From: Streptomyces wuyuanensis
Lineage (GTDB): Bacteria; Actinomycetota; Actinomycetes; Streptomycetales; Streptomycetaceae
DNA length: 64,000 nucleotides
Assembly: GCF_900103455.1 (NCBI RefSeq)
Contig: NZ_FNHI01000005.1
Location: 62,001-126,000 of the forward strand
Reading direction: 5' to 3'
Below, one piece after another: positions 45,627 through 54,734 of this stretch (the stretch's first letter is position 1; the number at the start of each line of letters is the position of its first letter). The notes under the pieces were generated by a model. It was given only the letters and a program-made list of their open reading frames with translations, had not been told where the DNA came from and ran no database searches. The position numbers and the translations under genes are program-made.

Positions 45627-46394
45627 ATGACAGTCACTCTCGAAGTCTCCGAAGGCGTCGGCACCATCCGCCTGGACCGCCCCCCGATGAACGCCCTGGA
45701 CATCGCCACCCAGGACCGGCTGCGCGAACTCGCCGCCGAGGCGACCGACCGCGACGACGTGCGGGCCGTGATCCTCTACGGCGGGGAGAAGGTGTTCGCG
45801 GCGGGCGCGGACATCAAGGAGATGCAGGTGATGGACCACACCGCGATGGTGAAGCGGTCGAAGGCCCTGCAGGACTCGTTCACCGCCGTCGCCCGGATTC
45901 CCAAGCCCGTCGTCGCGGCCGTGACCGGCTACGCCCTGGGCGGCGGCTGTGAGCTGGCGCTGTGCGCCGACTACCGGATCGCGGCGGACAACGCCAGGCT
46001 GGGCCAGCCGGAGATCCTGCTCGGCCTGATCCCGGGAGCGGGCGGCACCCAGCGGCTGGCCCGGCTGGTGGGTCCGTCCAAGGCCAAGGACCTCATCTTC
46101 ACCGGCCGCCATGTGAAGGCGGAGGAGGCGCTGGCCATCGGTCTGGTCGACCGCGTCGTACCGGCCGCCGAGGTCTACGAGCAGGCGCACGCCTGGGCCG
46201 CGAAGCTGGCCCAGGGGCCGGCGCTGGCCCTGCGGGCCGCCAAGGAGTCCGTCGACGCCGGACTCGAGACGGACATCGACACCGGTCTCTCGATCGAACG
46301 GAACTGGTTCGCGGGCCTGTTCGCGACCGAGGACCGCGAGCGGGGCATGCGCAGCTTCGTCGAGGAGGGCCCGGGCAAGGCCAAGTTCGTCTGA
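45627..46394 (+). CDS. Enoyl-CoA hydratase/isomerase family protein
   Basis: A 255-residue crotonase-fold enzyme from ATG 45627. The oxyanion-hole segments FAAGADIKEM and GYALGGGCELALCADYRIA are intact, and QPEILLGLIPGAGGTQRLARLVG carries the catalytic Glu region of true hydratases. It probably hydrates trans-2-enoyl-CoA in fatty-acid or amino-acid oxidation. No partner dehydrogenase lies next to it. It appears leaderless and monocistronic. Exact chain-length preference cannot be told from sequence. Confidence 0.92.
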   Translation: MTVTLEVSEGVGTIRLDRPPMNALDIATQDRLRELAAEATDRDDVRAVILYGGEKVFAAGADIKEMQVMDHTAMVKRSKALQDSFTAVARIPKPVVAAVTGYALGGGCELALCADYRIAADNARLGQPEILLGLIPGAGGTQRLARLVGPSKAKDLIFTGRHVKAEEALAIGLVDRVVPAAEVYEQAHAWAAKLAQGPALALRAAKESVDAGLETDIDTGLSIERNWFAGLFATEDRERGMRSFVEEGPGKAKFV

Positions 46395-46439
46395 ACCGCC
46401 CAGCGGGACCCGGGGCTGGGCACCGGTACCCCTTGCGTC

Positions 46440-46620
46440 AACTTGGCGACCGCCTTAATCGAACCTTAAAGGAACCTTAAGGCGTGGTCCGCCGCTGCTG
46501 TTGGCGATCATTCGTAAGCGGTGCGTCATCGCTGGTCAGTTGGGCTACGAAGACCCTCTGAATGCCGTAGGCATATGCCAAATTGGCACCCCGGGGCGCT
46601 GCTCCCCGGGGTGCCGATTC
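46440..46620 (+). promoter_or_regulatory. AT-rich structured intergenic element, candidate small RNA or regulatory leader
   Basis: The gap after the hydratase is unusually AT-rich for this genome. It has a direct repeat GAACCTTAAAGGAACCTTAAGG (two AACCTTAA words), then GGCATATGCC and a hairpin GGCACCCCGGGG...CCCCGGGGTGCC (46585-46615) of 12-bp perfect arms, which looks like a terminator. The next gene starts 50 bp later. A short plus-strand transcript ending at the hairpin would fit, but no promoter could be confirmed. Confidence 0.4.
46585..46615 (+). terminator. Strong hairpin terminator in the hydratase-RsbW gap
   Basis: GGCACCCCGGGG, a loop of seven bases, and CCCCGGGGTGCC, perfect 12-bp arms. 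Confidence 0.7.
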
Positions 46621-46666
46621 CTCCGGAACGGTCACGGGACGCCCGTCGGGCGGCCATGATGGGGGC

Positions 46667-47170
46667 ATGGCGGGGCTGGAAGGTGTGGAGCAACCGCGGG
46701 CGCGCGGCGGCGCGACCGCCGCGCGGTGGACGCCGGCCGTCGACGACGAGCGTGCGCTCGAGGCGGTCGAGCTGTTCGGCAATCCGACGGAGGGCGAGGT
46801 CGAACTGCCCTCGCGCCCCGAGTCCGCGGCCACCGCGCGCAGACTGACGCAGTGTGTGGTGCTGCGTCAGTGGGCACTCTCGCCGCAGACCGCCGAGCAC
46901 GCGATCCTGCTGGTGTCCGAGCTCGTGGGCAACGCGGTGCGGCACACCGGAGCGCGCGTGTTCGGGCTCCGGATGCTGCGCCGGCGCGGCTGGATCCGCA
47001 TCGAGGTGCGCGACCCCTCGCGCGGGCTGCCCTGTCTGCTGCCGGTCCACGAACTCGACACCAGCGGCCGCGGGCTCTTCCTGGTCGACAAGCTCTCCGA
47101 CCGGTGGGGAGTGGATCTGCTGCCGCGCGGCAAGACCACCTGGTTCGAGATGCGGATCGCCGACCGCTGA
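46667..47170 (+). CDS. RsbW/SpoIIAB-like ATP-binding regulatory protein
   Basis: A 167-residue protein from ATG 46667. It contains a single HATPase_c_2 (GHKL) domain: N-box SELVGNAVRHTGA and G-box GRGLFLVDKLSDRWGV. Residues 1-50 are a variable leader. Such proteins are anti-sigma factors or partner-switching regulators; Streptomyces has many orphan copies. No sigma factor or anti-anti-sigma gene is adjacent, so its partner is unknown. A hairpin terminator follows. Confidence 0.88.
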   Translation: MAGLEGVEQPRARGGATAARWTPAVDDERALEAVELFGNPTEGEVELPSRPESAATARRLTQCVVLRQWALSPQTAEHAILLVSELVGNAVRHTGARVFGLRMLRRRGWIRIEVRDPSRGLPCLLPVHELDTSGRGLFLVDKLSDRWGVDLLPRGKTTWFEMRIADR

Positions 47171-47234
47171 CGCCTCGCTTCCTGCCGGCCGCGCCGGGGT
47201 GCGCGTGCGGCCTCACAGGGTCGGGGTGCACGAA

Positions 47235-47267
47235 AGCCCCCTTCGCCTTCGCGGCGCCGAGGGGGCT
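47235..47267 (+). terminator. Terminator hairpin after the RsbW-like gene
   Basis: AGCCCCCT and AGGGGGCT pair around an inner CGCC-ttcgc-GGCG stem, 65 bp after the stop. Confidence 0.75.
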
Positions 47268-47629
47268 TCGTGTGGGTGCGGGCGTGGACGGGGTGGGGTG
47301 TATCCACGCTGCCGCTCTTCTGGACGACCTGGCCCGGGTCAAGGGGGTCGTACGACCGACTATGGCAGAGATCCGGCCATCCGCCAAAGAGGCAATTCGG
47401 GCGAACTCGTTCATACTTCAGCAATTCGATATTGAATCAAAGGTGAATCGAATTGCAAGCCTGGTAAACAATGAATAAATATAGACCCGACCGAGTGAAT
47501 CTTCGGACTGGGAATGGCCTGGTGTGTGTCGGACAGTGGGCGTGAAGCAGGCCCGTCGTTATTTTTCGTCGGCATCGCACCCACCGCGGGCACGGACTGC
47601 CGCGGTGCCGACCACGGAGCTGCCGACTG
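47268..47629. promoter_or_regulatory. AT-rich upstream region of the YVTN-propeller gene with a 10-bp inverted repeat
   Basis: No gene in 362 bp. Positions 47390-47490 are far more AT-rich than average and contain GCAATTCGAT (47421-47430) and its exact reverse complement (47447-47456). Downstream, GTTATTTTTCGTCGG (about 47558) could hold part of a promoter. It probably carries the control region of the gene at 47630. Confidence 0.5.
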
Positions 47630-48802
47630 ATGCCGCGTCTCACCAAGCGATCCATGCCGCTCCTCGCGGCCGCCCTGTTCGCGGCCCTCGGCGCCGCCTG
47701 TGGGGCGCCCGCCGAGAAGGAGGGGGCACGGACCTCGCCGCCGGTCCGGACGCGGGAAGCCGTCGCACCGGTGGGGCTGCCCGGGATGCCGCCGCTCCTC
47801 GACCCCAGGGACGTCTACGCAGCCGACCGCCCCGGTCGGCTCTCGCCCGTCGTACGGGACTTCCCGTCCCGGGTCTACGTGCCCAACACCAACTCCAACA
47901 CCGTGTCCGTCATCGACCCGGCCACCTACAAGGTCGTCGAGACGATCCCGGTGGGCGTCCAGCCGCAGCACGTGGTCCCCTCCTGGGACCTCAAGACCCT
48001 GTGGGTGAACAACAACCGGGGGCACACCCTCACCCCCATCGACCCGGCCACCGGGGTCGCCGGCCGGCCGGTGGACGTCCACGACCCGTACAACCTCTAC
48101 TTCACGCCCAACGGCCGCTACGCCGTCGTCATGGCCTCCATGGACCGGGAACTGGTCTTCCGCGACCCGCACACCATGCGCACGCTCAAGACCACGCCGG
48201 TCACCTGCTACGGCGTCAACCACGCGGACTTCTCCGCGGACGGCCGGTACTTCATCGTCTCCTGCGAGTTCTCCGGCGAACTGCTCAAGGTCGACACCGA
48301 GAGCATGGAGGTGATCGGACGGCAGAAACTGCCGCTGGGCGGAGCCATGCCCCAGGACGTGAAGCTCTCGCCGGACGGCAGGACCTTCTACATCGCCGAC
48401 ATGGTCGCCGACGGCATGTGGGTGCTCGACGGCGACCGGTTCACCACGCCGAACCTGCTGCCCACCGGCAAGGGCTGCCACGGCCTGTACGTCAGCCGCG
48501 ACTCCCGGGAGATGTACGTGACCAACCGCGGCGAGGGTTCGGTCTCCGTCTTCGACTTCGCACAGGACCGGCTGACGAAGAAGTGGCGGCTGCCGAACGG
48601 CGGTTCCCCGGACATGGGCGGTGTCTCCGCGGACGGCAGGGTGCTGTGGCTGTCGGGGCGCTACCACTCCGAGGTGTACGCGATCGACACCGTGACCGGT
48701 GAACAGCTGGCCCGCATCCCCGTCGGCAGCGGCCCGCACGGCCTCGCCGTCTACCCCCAGCCCGGTCGCTACTCCCTGGGGCACACGGGCGTCTTCCGCT
48801 GA
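47630..48802 (+). CDS. Secreted YVTN-type beta-propeller protein, probable lipoprotein
   Basis: A 390-residue protein from ATG 47630. A signal peptide with near-lipobox LGAAC (Cys24; -3 is Gly, not Leu) precedes a seven-bladed YVTN-like propeller. Blades are visible as repeats such as RVYVPNTNSNTVSVIDPATYKVVETIPVG, and TMRTLKTTPVTC, and KKWRLPNGGSP. Propellers of this type are binding scaffolds outside the cell; no ligand or enzyme can be inferred. It is monocistronic, with the convergent GNAT gene ending 15 bp further on. Confidence 0.85.
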   Translation: MPRLTKRSMPLLAAALFAALGAACGAPAEKEGARTSPPVRTREAVAPVGLPGMPPLLDPRDVYAADRPGRLSPVVRDFPSRVYVPNTNSNTVSVIDPATYKVVETIPVGVQPQHVVPSWDLKTLWVNNNRGHTLTPIDPATGVAGRPVDVHDPYNLYFTPNGRYAVVMASMDRELVFRDPHTMRTLKTTPVTCYGVNHADFSADGRYFIVSCEFSGELLKVDTESMEVIGRQKLPLGGAMPQDVKLSPDGRTFYIADMVADGMWVLDGDRFTTPNLLPTGKGCHGLYVSRDSREMYVTNRGEGSVSVFDFAQDRLTKKWRLPNGGSPDMGGVSADGRVLWLSGRYHSEVYAIDTVTGEQLARIPVGSGPHGLAVYPQPGRYSLGHTGVFR

Positions 48803-48817
48803 CCCGGTGCGCCGCGG

Positions 48818-49456
48818 TCACCCGGCCACGAGCAGGGCCTCCGAGCCCACCGGCCGGTAGCCCGCCTGCTGGAACGTCCGTACGCTGCGGGCGTTCCCGG
48901 GCGACTGCTGGGCCCAGACGTGCGTGCCGGGCACCAGATGGCGTGCCGCGACGGCGAGCCGCACCCCCAGTCCGGCACCGCGCGCCTCCAGGTCGACCTC
49001 GATCGCGGCCTCCCAACGCCCGGCCACGCCCCGGCCCAGGACCAGCACACCGCCCTCCGCGGCCCACACCCGCACGTCGTCACGGAACTTCAGCGCCCGT
49101 GCCACCCGGGGATGGTCCGGATCGGCGATCTCCCGCAGCTCCAGTTCGGGTTCGCCGGGCCGGGCGGCGGCGACCGTGAGCAGGTCGACGGTGTTCATCG
49201 AGCGGCCGGTCCTCGTCATCAGCGTGTGGAGGAAGCCGGGGTTCATGCTCGCGGCGAGCGGGTCGCTCGCGGCCGCGGTCAGCGCCTCGCGCACCCACGC
49301 CGGGTCCTCGTCCGTGAACACCACCGAGTGCGCGGTGAAGGCCAGTACCCCCGCGTCCCGGGCGCTGGGCTGGGGAACCACCGTGGTGCCGCCGTCCGGC
49401 GGCGGGAACTCGCCCCGCGCCGCCGCCTCCAGGATCCGTGCCACCGCGTCGCTCAT
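48818..49456 (-). CDS. GNAT family N-acetyltransferase
   Basis: A 212-residue protein from ATG 49456 with GGGG upstream. The C-terminal half carries the GNAT fold: WEAAIEVDLEARGAGLGVRLAVAARHL and VWAQQSPGNARSVRTFQQAGYRPV, where the Q/RxxGxG/A acetyl-CoA loop reads EARGAGLG. The N-terminal 100 residues resemble a domain often seen with it. The acceptor substrate is unknown. It is divergent from the EF-hand gene. Confidence 0.85.
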   Translation of the reverse strand: MSDAVARILEAAARGEFPPPDGGTTVVPQPSARDAGVLAFTAHSVVFTDEDPAWVREALTAAASDPLAASMNPGFLHTLMTRTGRSMNTVDLLTVAAARPGEPELELREIADPDHPRVARALKFRDDVRVWAAEGGVLVLGRGVAGRWEAAIEVDLEARGAGLGVRLAVAARHLVPGTHVWAQQSPGNARSVRTFQQAGYRPVGSEALLVAG

Positions 49457-49550
49457 CCCCCCATCGTCCCCGACGGCCCCCGGCACCCGGATCGCCACCC
49501 CCGCCGATAATCTGGCCTGCGTCAGTAATGCACCAAGAAGGGGTGGACCT

Positions 49551-49766
49551 GTGGCGGACATCGAGTCGGCACGCAAGGCCTTCGATCGATTCGACCTGAA
49601 CGGCGACGGGCTGATCTCGGCCGCCGAGTACAAGAGCGCCATGGCGCAGCTGGGCGACTTCCACGTGACCGAGACGGTCGCCGAGGCCGTCATCAAGACC
49701 AAGGACGGCAATGGCGACGGTCTGCTGACCTTCGACGAGTTCTGGGCCGCGCTGAACCAGGCCTGA
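49551..49766 (+). CDS. Small EF-hand calcium-binding protein
   Basis: A 71-residue protein from GTG 49551 with AAGGGG upstream. It has two canonical EF-hand loops: DLNGDGLISAAE (15-26) and DGNGDGLLTFDE (52-63), both with all oxygen-ligand positions filled. It resembles the CabC-type calcium buffers of S. coelicolor, which affect spore germination and aerial growth. The gene is short and starts 94 bp from the divergent GNAT gene. A GATAAT (49506-49511) may be its -10 box. Confidence 0.9.
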   Translation: MADIESARKAFDRFDLNGDGLISAAEYKSAMAQLGDFHVTETVAEAVIKTKDGNGDGLLTFDEFWAALNQA

Positions 49767-49808
49767 CAGCGGCGGTCCGCGGAGCGCCGACGGCGCACCG
49801 GGACGGCG

Positions 49809-49836
49809 ACGGCCCCCGGCACGAGCCGGGGGCCGT
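49809..49836. terminator. Bidirectional terminator between EF-hand gene and sdaA
   Basis: ACGGCCCCCGGC-acga-GCCGGGGGCCGT, perfect 12-bp arms, in the gap between convergent genes. Confidence 0.8.
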
Positions 49837-49950
49837 CCCCGTGTCCGGGGAGGTCCCGGGGCGCGGGCTTCGACCGGCGCGACGGAGCCGACGGCGGCTC
49901 CCCCCGGGCCCGGAGCCGACAGGTGCCGGCGGCGCGCGGTCGCGGCGTGC

Positions 49951-51321
49951 TCAGCACTCGATGATGTTCACCGCGAGACCGCCGCGCGCCGTCTCCTTGT
50001 ACTTGACCGACATGTCCGCACCGGTGTCCTTCATGGTCTTGATGACCTTGTCGAGGGAGACCTTGTGGCTGCCGTCGCCGCGCAGGGCCATCCGGGCGGC
50101 GGTGACGGCCTTCACCGCGGCCATGCCGTTGCGCTCGATGCACGGGATCTGGACGAGACCGCCGACCGGGTCGCAGGTGAGGCCCAGGTTGTGCTCCATA
50201 CCGATCTCCGCGGCGTTCTCCACCTGTTCCGGGGAGCCGCCCATCACCTCGGCGAGCGCGCCCGCCGCCATCGAGCAGGCCGAGCCGACCTCGCCCTGGC
50301 AGCCGACCTCGGCGCCGGAGATCGAGGCGTTCTCCTTGAAGAGCATGCCGATCGCACCGGCCGCGAGCAGGAAGCGGACCACACCCTCCTCGTCGGCTCC
50401 CGGCACGAAGTTCATGTAGTAGTGCAGGACCGCCGGGATGATCCCCGCCGCGCCGTTCGTCGGGGCCGTCACGACACGGCCGCCCGCCGCGTTCTCCTCG
50501 TTCACGGCCATCGCGTAGAGCGTGATCCACTCCATCGCCAGCGCCTGCGGGTCGCCCTCGGAGCGCAGCTTGCGCGCGGTGGTGGCGGCGCGGCGGCGGA
50601 CCTTCAGCCCGCCCGGGAGGATGCCCTCGCGGGACATGCCGCGCGAGACGCAGGCCTGCATGACCCGCCAGATGTCCAGCAGCCCCTCGCGGATCTCGTC
50701 CTCGGTGCGCCAGGCCTTCTCGTTCTCCAGCATCAGCGAGGAGATCGACAGTCCCGTCTCGCGGGAGAGCCGCAGCAGCTCGTCACCGGTGCGGAAGGGG
50801 TACTTCAGCACGGTGTCGTCCGGCACGATCGGGTTCTCGCCGGCCACCGCGTCCTCGTCGACGACGAAGCCGCCGCCCACCGAGTAGTACGTCTTCTCCA
50901 GCAGCGTCCCGCCCTCGGCGTCGTACGCCCACAGGGTCATGCCGTTCGCGTGGTAGGGGAGCGCCTTGCGGCGGTGCAGGACGAGGTCCTCGTCGAAGTC
51001 GAAGCCGATCTCGTGCACCCCGAGGAGCCTGATCCGCTTGTCGCTCTTGATCCGCTCGACCTCGTCGTCGGCGGTCTCGACGTCGACCGTCCGGGGCGAG
51101 CTGCCCTCCAGCCCCAGCAGGACGGCCTTGGGGGTGCCGTGACCGTGGCCGGTCGCGCCGAGCGAGCCGTACAGCTCCGCGCGTATCGCGTCGGTGTGGA
51201 CCAGCATGCCCTCGTTCTTCAGCCGGCGGGCGAACATGGCGGCCGCCCTCATGGGGCCGACCGTGTGGGAGCTGGACGGCCCGATGCCGATCGAGAACAG
51301 GTCGAAGACCGAGATGGCCAC
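49951..51321 (-). CDS. sdaA: L-serine ammonia-lyase (iron-sulfur type)
   Basis: A 456-residue single-chain enzyme from GTG 51321 with AAGGAG upstream. It converts L-serine to pyruvate and ammonia. The N-terminal small domain has [21 protein letters not shown]; the catalytic domain has the substrate-loop [19 protein letters not shown] and the cluster cysteines in [16 protein letters not shown] and [18 protein letters not shown]. It uses a [4Fe-4S] cluster, not PLP. It is just downstream of glyA on the same strand but separated by a hairpin, so it probably has its own promoter. It gives serine a way out next to the glycine-cleavage genes. Confidence 0.96.
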   Translation of the reverse strand: MAISVFDLFSIGIGPSSSHTVGPMRAAAMFARRLKNEGMLVHTDAIRAELYGSLGATGHGHGTPKAVLLGLEGSSPRTVDVETADDEVERIKSDKRIRLLGVHEIGFDFDEDLVLHRRKALPYHANGMTLWAYDAEGGTLLEKTYYSVGGGFVVDEDAVAGENPIVPDDTVLKYPFRTGDELLRLSRETGLSISSLMLENEKAWRTEDEIREGLLDIWRVMQACVSRGMSREGILPGGLKVRRRAATTARKLRSEGDPQALAMEWITLYAMAVNEENAAGGRVVTAPTNGAAGIIPAVLHYYMNFVPGADEEGVVRFLLAAGAIGMLFKENASISGAEVGCQGEVGSACSMAAGALAEVMGGSPEQVENAAEIGMEHNLGLTCDPVGGLVQIPCIERNGMAAVKAVTAARMALRGDGSHKVSLDKVIKTMKDTGADMSVKYKETARGGLAVNIIEC

Positions 51322-51451
51322 GGGGGTACTCCTTGTGGGATGGCTGTGCTTTCCCGGGGGACGCGGTGTCCCTGTGCGGCTGTGCCGCGGGCCGGACCCC
51401 CGGCCGTCGGGCCGGGGCAGGAAGGCGCGGGTGTGCGCCGGGTGCACGGTG

Positions 51452-51491
51452 CGGGGCACCGCACTCACCGTCCGGTGTGCGCGGTGCCCCG
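51452..51491 (-). terminator. Terminator hairpin of the gcv-glyA operon
   Basis: CGGGGCACCGC and GCGGTGCCCCG, perfect 11-bp arms around an inner CACTC...GGTG-type stem, about 20 bp after the glyA stop on the minus strand. Confidence 0.75.
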
Positions 51492-51511
51492 TCGGTCGTG
51501 CTCAGGTCTGC

Positions 51512-52771
51512 TTACAGACCAGGGTAAAGGGGGTGCTTCGCGGCGAGTGCCGAGACGCGGCCCCCGAGGGCTTCGGCGTCGTACGAGGGCTTGAGCACCT
51601 CGGCGATGATGTCGGCGACCTCGCGGAAGTCCTCGGCCCGGAAGCCGCGGGTGGCGAGCGCCGGCGTGCCGATCCGCAGACCCGAGGTGACCATCGGCGG
51701 GCGGGGGTCGTTCGGGATCGCGTTGCGGTTGACGGTGATGCCGACCTCGTGGAGCCGGTCCTCGGCCTGCTGGCCGTCCAGCTCAGAGTGCCGAAGGTCC
51801 ACCAGCACCAGGTGCACGTCCGTACCGCCGGACAGCACGGAGACGCCCGCCTGCTTGACGTCGTCCTGCACCAGGCGCTCGGCGATGATCTTCGCGCCCT
51901 CCAGGGTGCGCTCCTGGCGCTCCTTGAACTCCTCCGAGGCCGCGACCTTGAAGGAGACCGCCTTGGCGGCGATCACGTGCTCCAGCGGGCCGCCCTGCTG
52001 ACCGGGGAACACCGCGGAGTTGATCTTCTTGGCCAGCTCGGCCGTGGAGAGGATCACGCCGCCGCGCGGGCCGCCGAGCGTCTTGTGGGTGGTCGTGGTC
52101 ACGACATGGGCGTGCGGCACCGGGTTCGGGTGCAGCCCGGCGGCGACCAGACCTGCGAAGTGGGCCATGTCGACCATCAGGTACGCGCCGACCTCGTCCG
52201 CGATCCGGCGGAACGCGGCGAAGTCCAGCTGACGCGGGTACGCCGACCAGCCGGCCACGATCAGCTTCGGCTTGGACTCCTTGGCGAGCCGCTCGACCTC
52301 GGCCATGTCGACCTGACCGGTGGCGTCGTCCACGTGGTACGCGACCACGTTGTAGAGCTTGCCGGAGAAGTTGATCTTCATGCCGTGGGTCAGGTGCCCG
52401 CCGTGGGCGAGGTTCAGACCCATGATCGTGTCGCCCGGCTTCAGCAGGGCGAACATCGCCGCCGCGTTGGCCTGGGCGCCCGAGTGCGGCTGTACGTTCG
52501 CGTGCTCGGCGCCGAACAGCTCCTTGACGCGGTCGATGGCGATCTGCTCGACGACATCGACGTGCTCACAGCCGCCGTAGTAGCGGCGGCCGGGGTAGCC
52601 CTCGGCGTACTTGTTGGTGAGGACGGAGCCCTGCGCCTCCATGACGGCGACCGGCGCGAAGTTCTCGGACGCGATCATTTCCAGGGTGGACTGCTGACGG
52701 TGGAGCTCGGCGTCGACGGCGGCGGCGACGTCCGGGTCGAGCTCGTGGAGAGGGGTGTTGAGAAGCGACAT
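51512..52771 (-). CDS. glyA: Serine hydroxymethyltransferase
   Basis: A 419-residue PLP enzyme that interconverts serine and glycine with tetrahydrofolate. The start is taken at ATG 52771; a GTG one codon earlier (52774) is also possible. Conserved motifs are [17 protein letters not shown], the [12 protein letters not shown] segment, [13 protein letters not shown], and the PLP-lysine motif [14 protein letters not shown]. It follows gcvH by 25 bp, so gcvT-gcvH-glyA form one operon under the glycine riboswitch. Confidence 0.97.
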   Translation of the reverse strand: MSLLNTPLHELDPDVAAAVDAELHRQQSTLEMIASENFAPVAVMEAQGSVLTNKYAEGYPGRRYYGGCEHVDVVEQIAIDRVKELFGAEHANVQPHSGAQANAAAMFALLKPGDTIMGLNLAHGGHLTHGMKINFSGKLYNVVAYHVDDATGQVDMAEVERLAKESKPKLIVAGWSAYPRQLDFAAFRRIADEVGAYLMVDMAHFAGLVAAGLHPNPVPHAHVVTTTTHKTLGGPRGGVILSTAELAKKINSAVFPGQQGGPLEHVIAAKAVSFKVAASEEFKERQERTLEGAKIIAERLVQDDVKQAGVSVLSGGTDVHLVLVDLRHSELDGQQAEDRLHEVGITVNRNAIPNDPRPPMVTSGLRIGTPALATRGFRAEDFREVADIIAEVLKPSYDAEALGGRVSALAAKHPLYPGL

Positions 52772-52798
52772 CACGCGATCCCTAGGGTCGAGTCCTGG

Positions 52799-53173
52799 TC
52801 AGCTGGCGAAATCGGTGTACTCGGCGGCGGAGAGCAGGTCCTTCGGCTCCTCCGCGACCCGCACCTTGAACAGCCAGCCGCCCTCGAACGGGGCGGAGTT
52901 CACCAGCGACGGGTCGTCCACGACGTCCTGGTTGGCCTCGACGACCTCACCCGTCACCGGGGAGTACAGGTCGCTGACCGACTTGGTCGACTCCAGCTCG
53001 CCGCAGGTCTCGCCCGCGGTCACCGTGTCACCGACCTCCGGGAGCTGGACGTACACGACGTCGCCGAGGGCGTTCGCCGCGTGCTCCGTGATGCCGACCG
53101 TCGAGACGCCGTCCTCGGCGGCCGACAGCCACTCGTGCTCCTTGCTGTAGCGCAGCTGCTGGGGGTTGCTCAT
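52799..53173 (-). CDS. gcvH: Glycine cleavage system H protein
   Basis: A 124-residue lipoyl-carrier protein from ATG 53173 with AGGAGAA upstream. The lipoyl attachment site is Lys64 in [11 protein letters not shown]. It shuttles the aminomethyl group between the P, T and L proteins of the glycine cleavage complex. Length and sequence are typical. It sits between gcvT and glyA. No gcvP gene was seen in the window. Confidence 0.97.
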   Translation of the reverse strand: MSNPQQLRYSKEHEWLSAAEDGVSTVGITEHAANALGDVVYVQLPEVGDTVTAGETCGELESTKSVSDLYSPVTGEVVEANQDVVDDPSLVNSAPFEGGWLFKVRVAEEPKDLLSAAEYTDFAS

Positions 53174-53228
53174 GACCTGAATTCTCCTGTACGCGAGGAA
53201 GTGCTGCTGATGGGGGATGCCGGAGTGA

Positions 53229-54344
53229 CTACTTCTGGCGCTTGTAGAAGGGGAGCGCCACGACCTCGTACGGCTCATGAGTACCGCGGATGTCGACGCC
53301 GACGCCCTCGGTGCCGGGCGCGGCGTGCGCCGCGTCCACGTAGGCGATGGCGAGCGGCTTGCCGAGGGTCGGCGACGGGGCGCCGGAGGTGACCTCGCCG
53401 ACGACCTCGCCGCCGGCGACGACGGCCATGCCGGCCCGCGGCACCCGGCGGCCCTGGGCGACCAGGCCGACCAGCTTGCGCGGCGGGTTCGTGGCGGCTC
53501 GCTCGGCGGCGGCCTCCAGGGCCTTGCGGCCGACGAAGTCGCCCTCCTTCTCGAACTTCACGACCCGGCCGAGACCGGCGTCGAAGGGGGTGAGCGACGT
53601 GGTCAGCTCGTGCCCGTACAGCGGCATGCCCGCCTCCAGGCGCAGCGTGTCGCGGCAGGACAGGCCGCAGGGCACGAGACCGGCCGGCGCGCCGGCCTCG
53701 GTCAGCGCCTGCCACAGCGTCTCCGCGTGCCGCGGTTCGACGAACAGCTCGAAGCCGTCCTCGCCGGTGTAGCCGGTACGGGCGATCAGCGCCGGGACGC
53801 CGGCGACCGTGCCGGGGAGGCCGGCGTAGTACTTCAGTCCGTCCAGGTCGGCGTCGGTGAGCGACTTGAGGATGCCGGACGACTCGGGGCCCTGTACGGC
53901 GATGAGCGCATATGCGTCACGGTCGTCGCGTACAGCGGCGTCGAAGCCCTCGGCGCGCTCCGTGAGGGCGTCGAGGACGATCTGCGCGTTGGAGGCGTTG
54001 GCGACGACCATGTACTCCGTGTCGCCGAGGCGGTACACGATCAGGTCGTCGAGGATGCCGCCGTCCTCCTGGCAGATCATCGTGTAACGGGCGCGGCCGG
54101 TGGCGACGCCGCCGATGTTGCCGACCAGCGCGTAGTCCAGCAGGGCGGCGGCCTGCGGCCCGGTGACGGTGATCTCGCCCATGTGGGAGAGGTCGAAGAG
54201 ACCGGCCTTCGTCCGGACGGCGTTGTGCTCGTCGCGCTCACTCGCGTACCGCAGCGGCATGTCCCAGCCGGCGAAGTCGGTCATGGTCGCGCCCAGCGAC
54301 CGATGCAGGGCATCGAGGGCGGTGAGACGGGGGGCGTTGCTCAT
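53229..54344 (-). CDS. gcvT: Glycine cleavage system T protein (aminomethyltransferase)
   Basis: A 371-residue folate-dependent enzyme from ATG 54344. Typical motifs are [27 protein letters not shown] (with the catalytic Asp region), and [15 protein letters not shown] and [17 protein letters not shown] near the folate site. It takes the methylene group from H-protein aminomethyl-lipoate to tetrahydrofolate and frees ammonia. It is the first gene of the operon and directly follows the glycine riboswitch. Confidence 0.97.
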   Translation of the reverse strand: MSNAPRLTALDALHRSLGATMTDFAGWDMPLRYASERDEHNAVRTKAGLFDLSHMGEITVTGPQAAALLDYALVGNIGGVATGRARYTMICQEDGGILDDLIVYRLGDTEYMVVANASNAQIVLDALTERAEGFDAAVRDDRDAYALIAVQGPESSGILKSLTDADLDGLKYYAGLPGTVAGVPALIARTGYTGEDGFELFVEPRHAETLWQALTEAGAPAGLVPCGLSCRDTLRLEAGMPLYGHELTTSLTPFDAGLGRVVKFEKEGDFVGRKALEAAAERAATNPPRKLVGLVAQGRRVPRAGMAVVAGGEVVGEVTSGAPSPTLGKPLAIAYVDAAHAAPGTEGVGVDIRGTHEPYEVVALPFYKRQK

Positions 54345-54384
54345 GGATGGGGCTCCCAGGGCATGACTGGCGAGGACGATCCTC

Positions 54385-54612
54385 CCCATCTGTCATCGAA
54401 ACCTGAGAGGTTCATCACGACCACACGTAGCGGATGTACGCGAAGGGCGTGACTTGCACCTTGGGTGGAACCGCAGGAGCTGCGGATCGCTTTTCAGATC
54501 TGCCTCGTCGCGCGCGGTACGGGGCCTGAGAGATTCAAGGGAGGGACTTGCTCCTTCGGCGCCCGGCCCACACAGTGGCCAGGACTCTCCCGCGCGGATT
54601 CAAGCGGCCGGT
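54385..54612 (-). promoter_or_regulatory. Tandem glycine riboswitch
   Basis: On the minus strand, between the gcv promoter and gcvT, the aptamer-1 signatures GCGGGAGAGTCC, GCGCCGAAGGAGCAA and AATCTCTCAGGCCC are followed by CGTACCGCGCGCGACGAGGC. A second aptamer shows CCCAAGGTGCAAG, GAACCTCTCAGG and GATGACAGATGGGG just before the start. Together these match the two-aptamer Streptomyces glycine riboswitch. It switches on the glycine cleavage operon when glycine is high. Confidence 0.88.
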
Positions 54613-54734
54613 ATGCAGTTTGCGCGGACATCATTGCACGGGCGCTGTCGTCGGCAAATCACTTGTTGGTCATTACCTTTTCTTTAAGCTTCTTGGGCAG
54701 GGTCTCGTAGACCCGACAGGGGGAGAGTGAGTTG

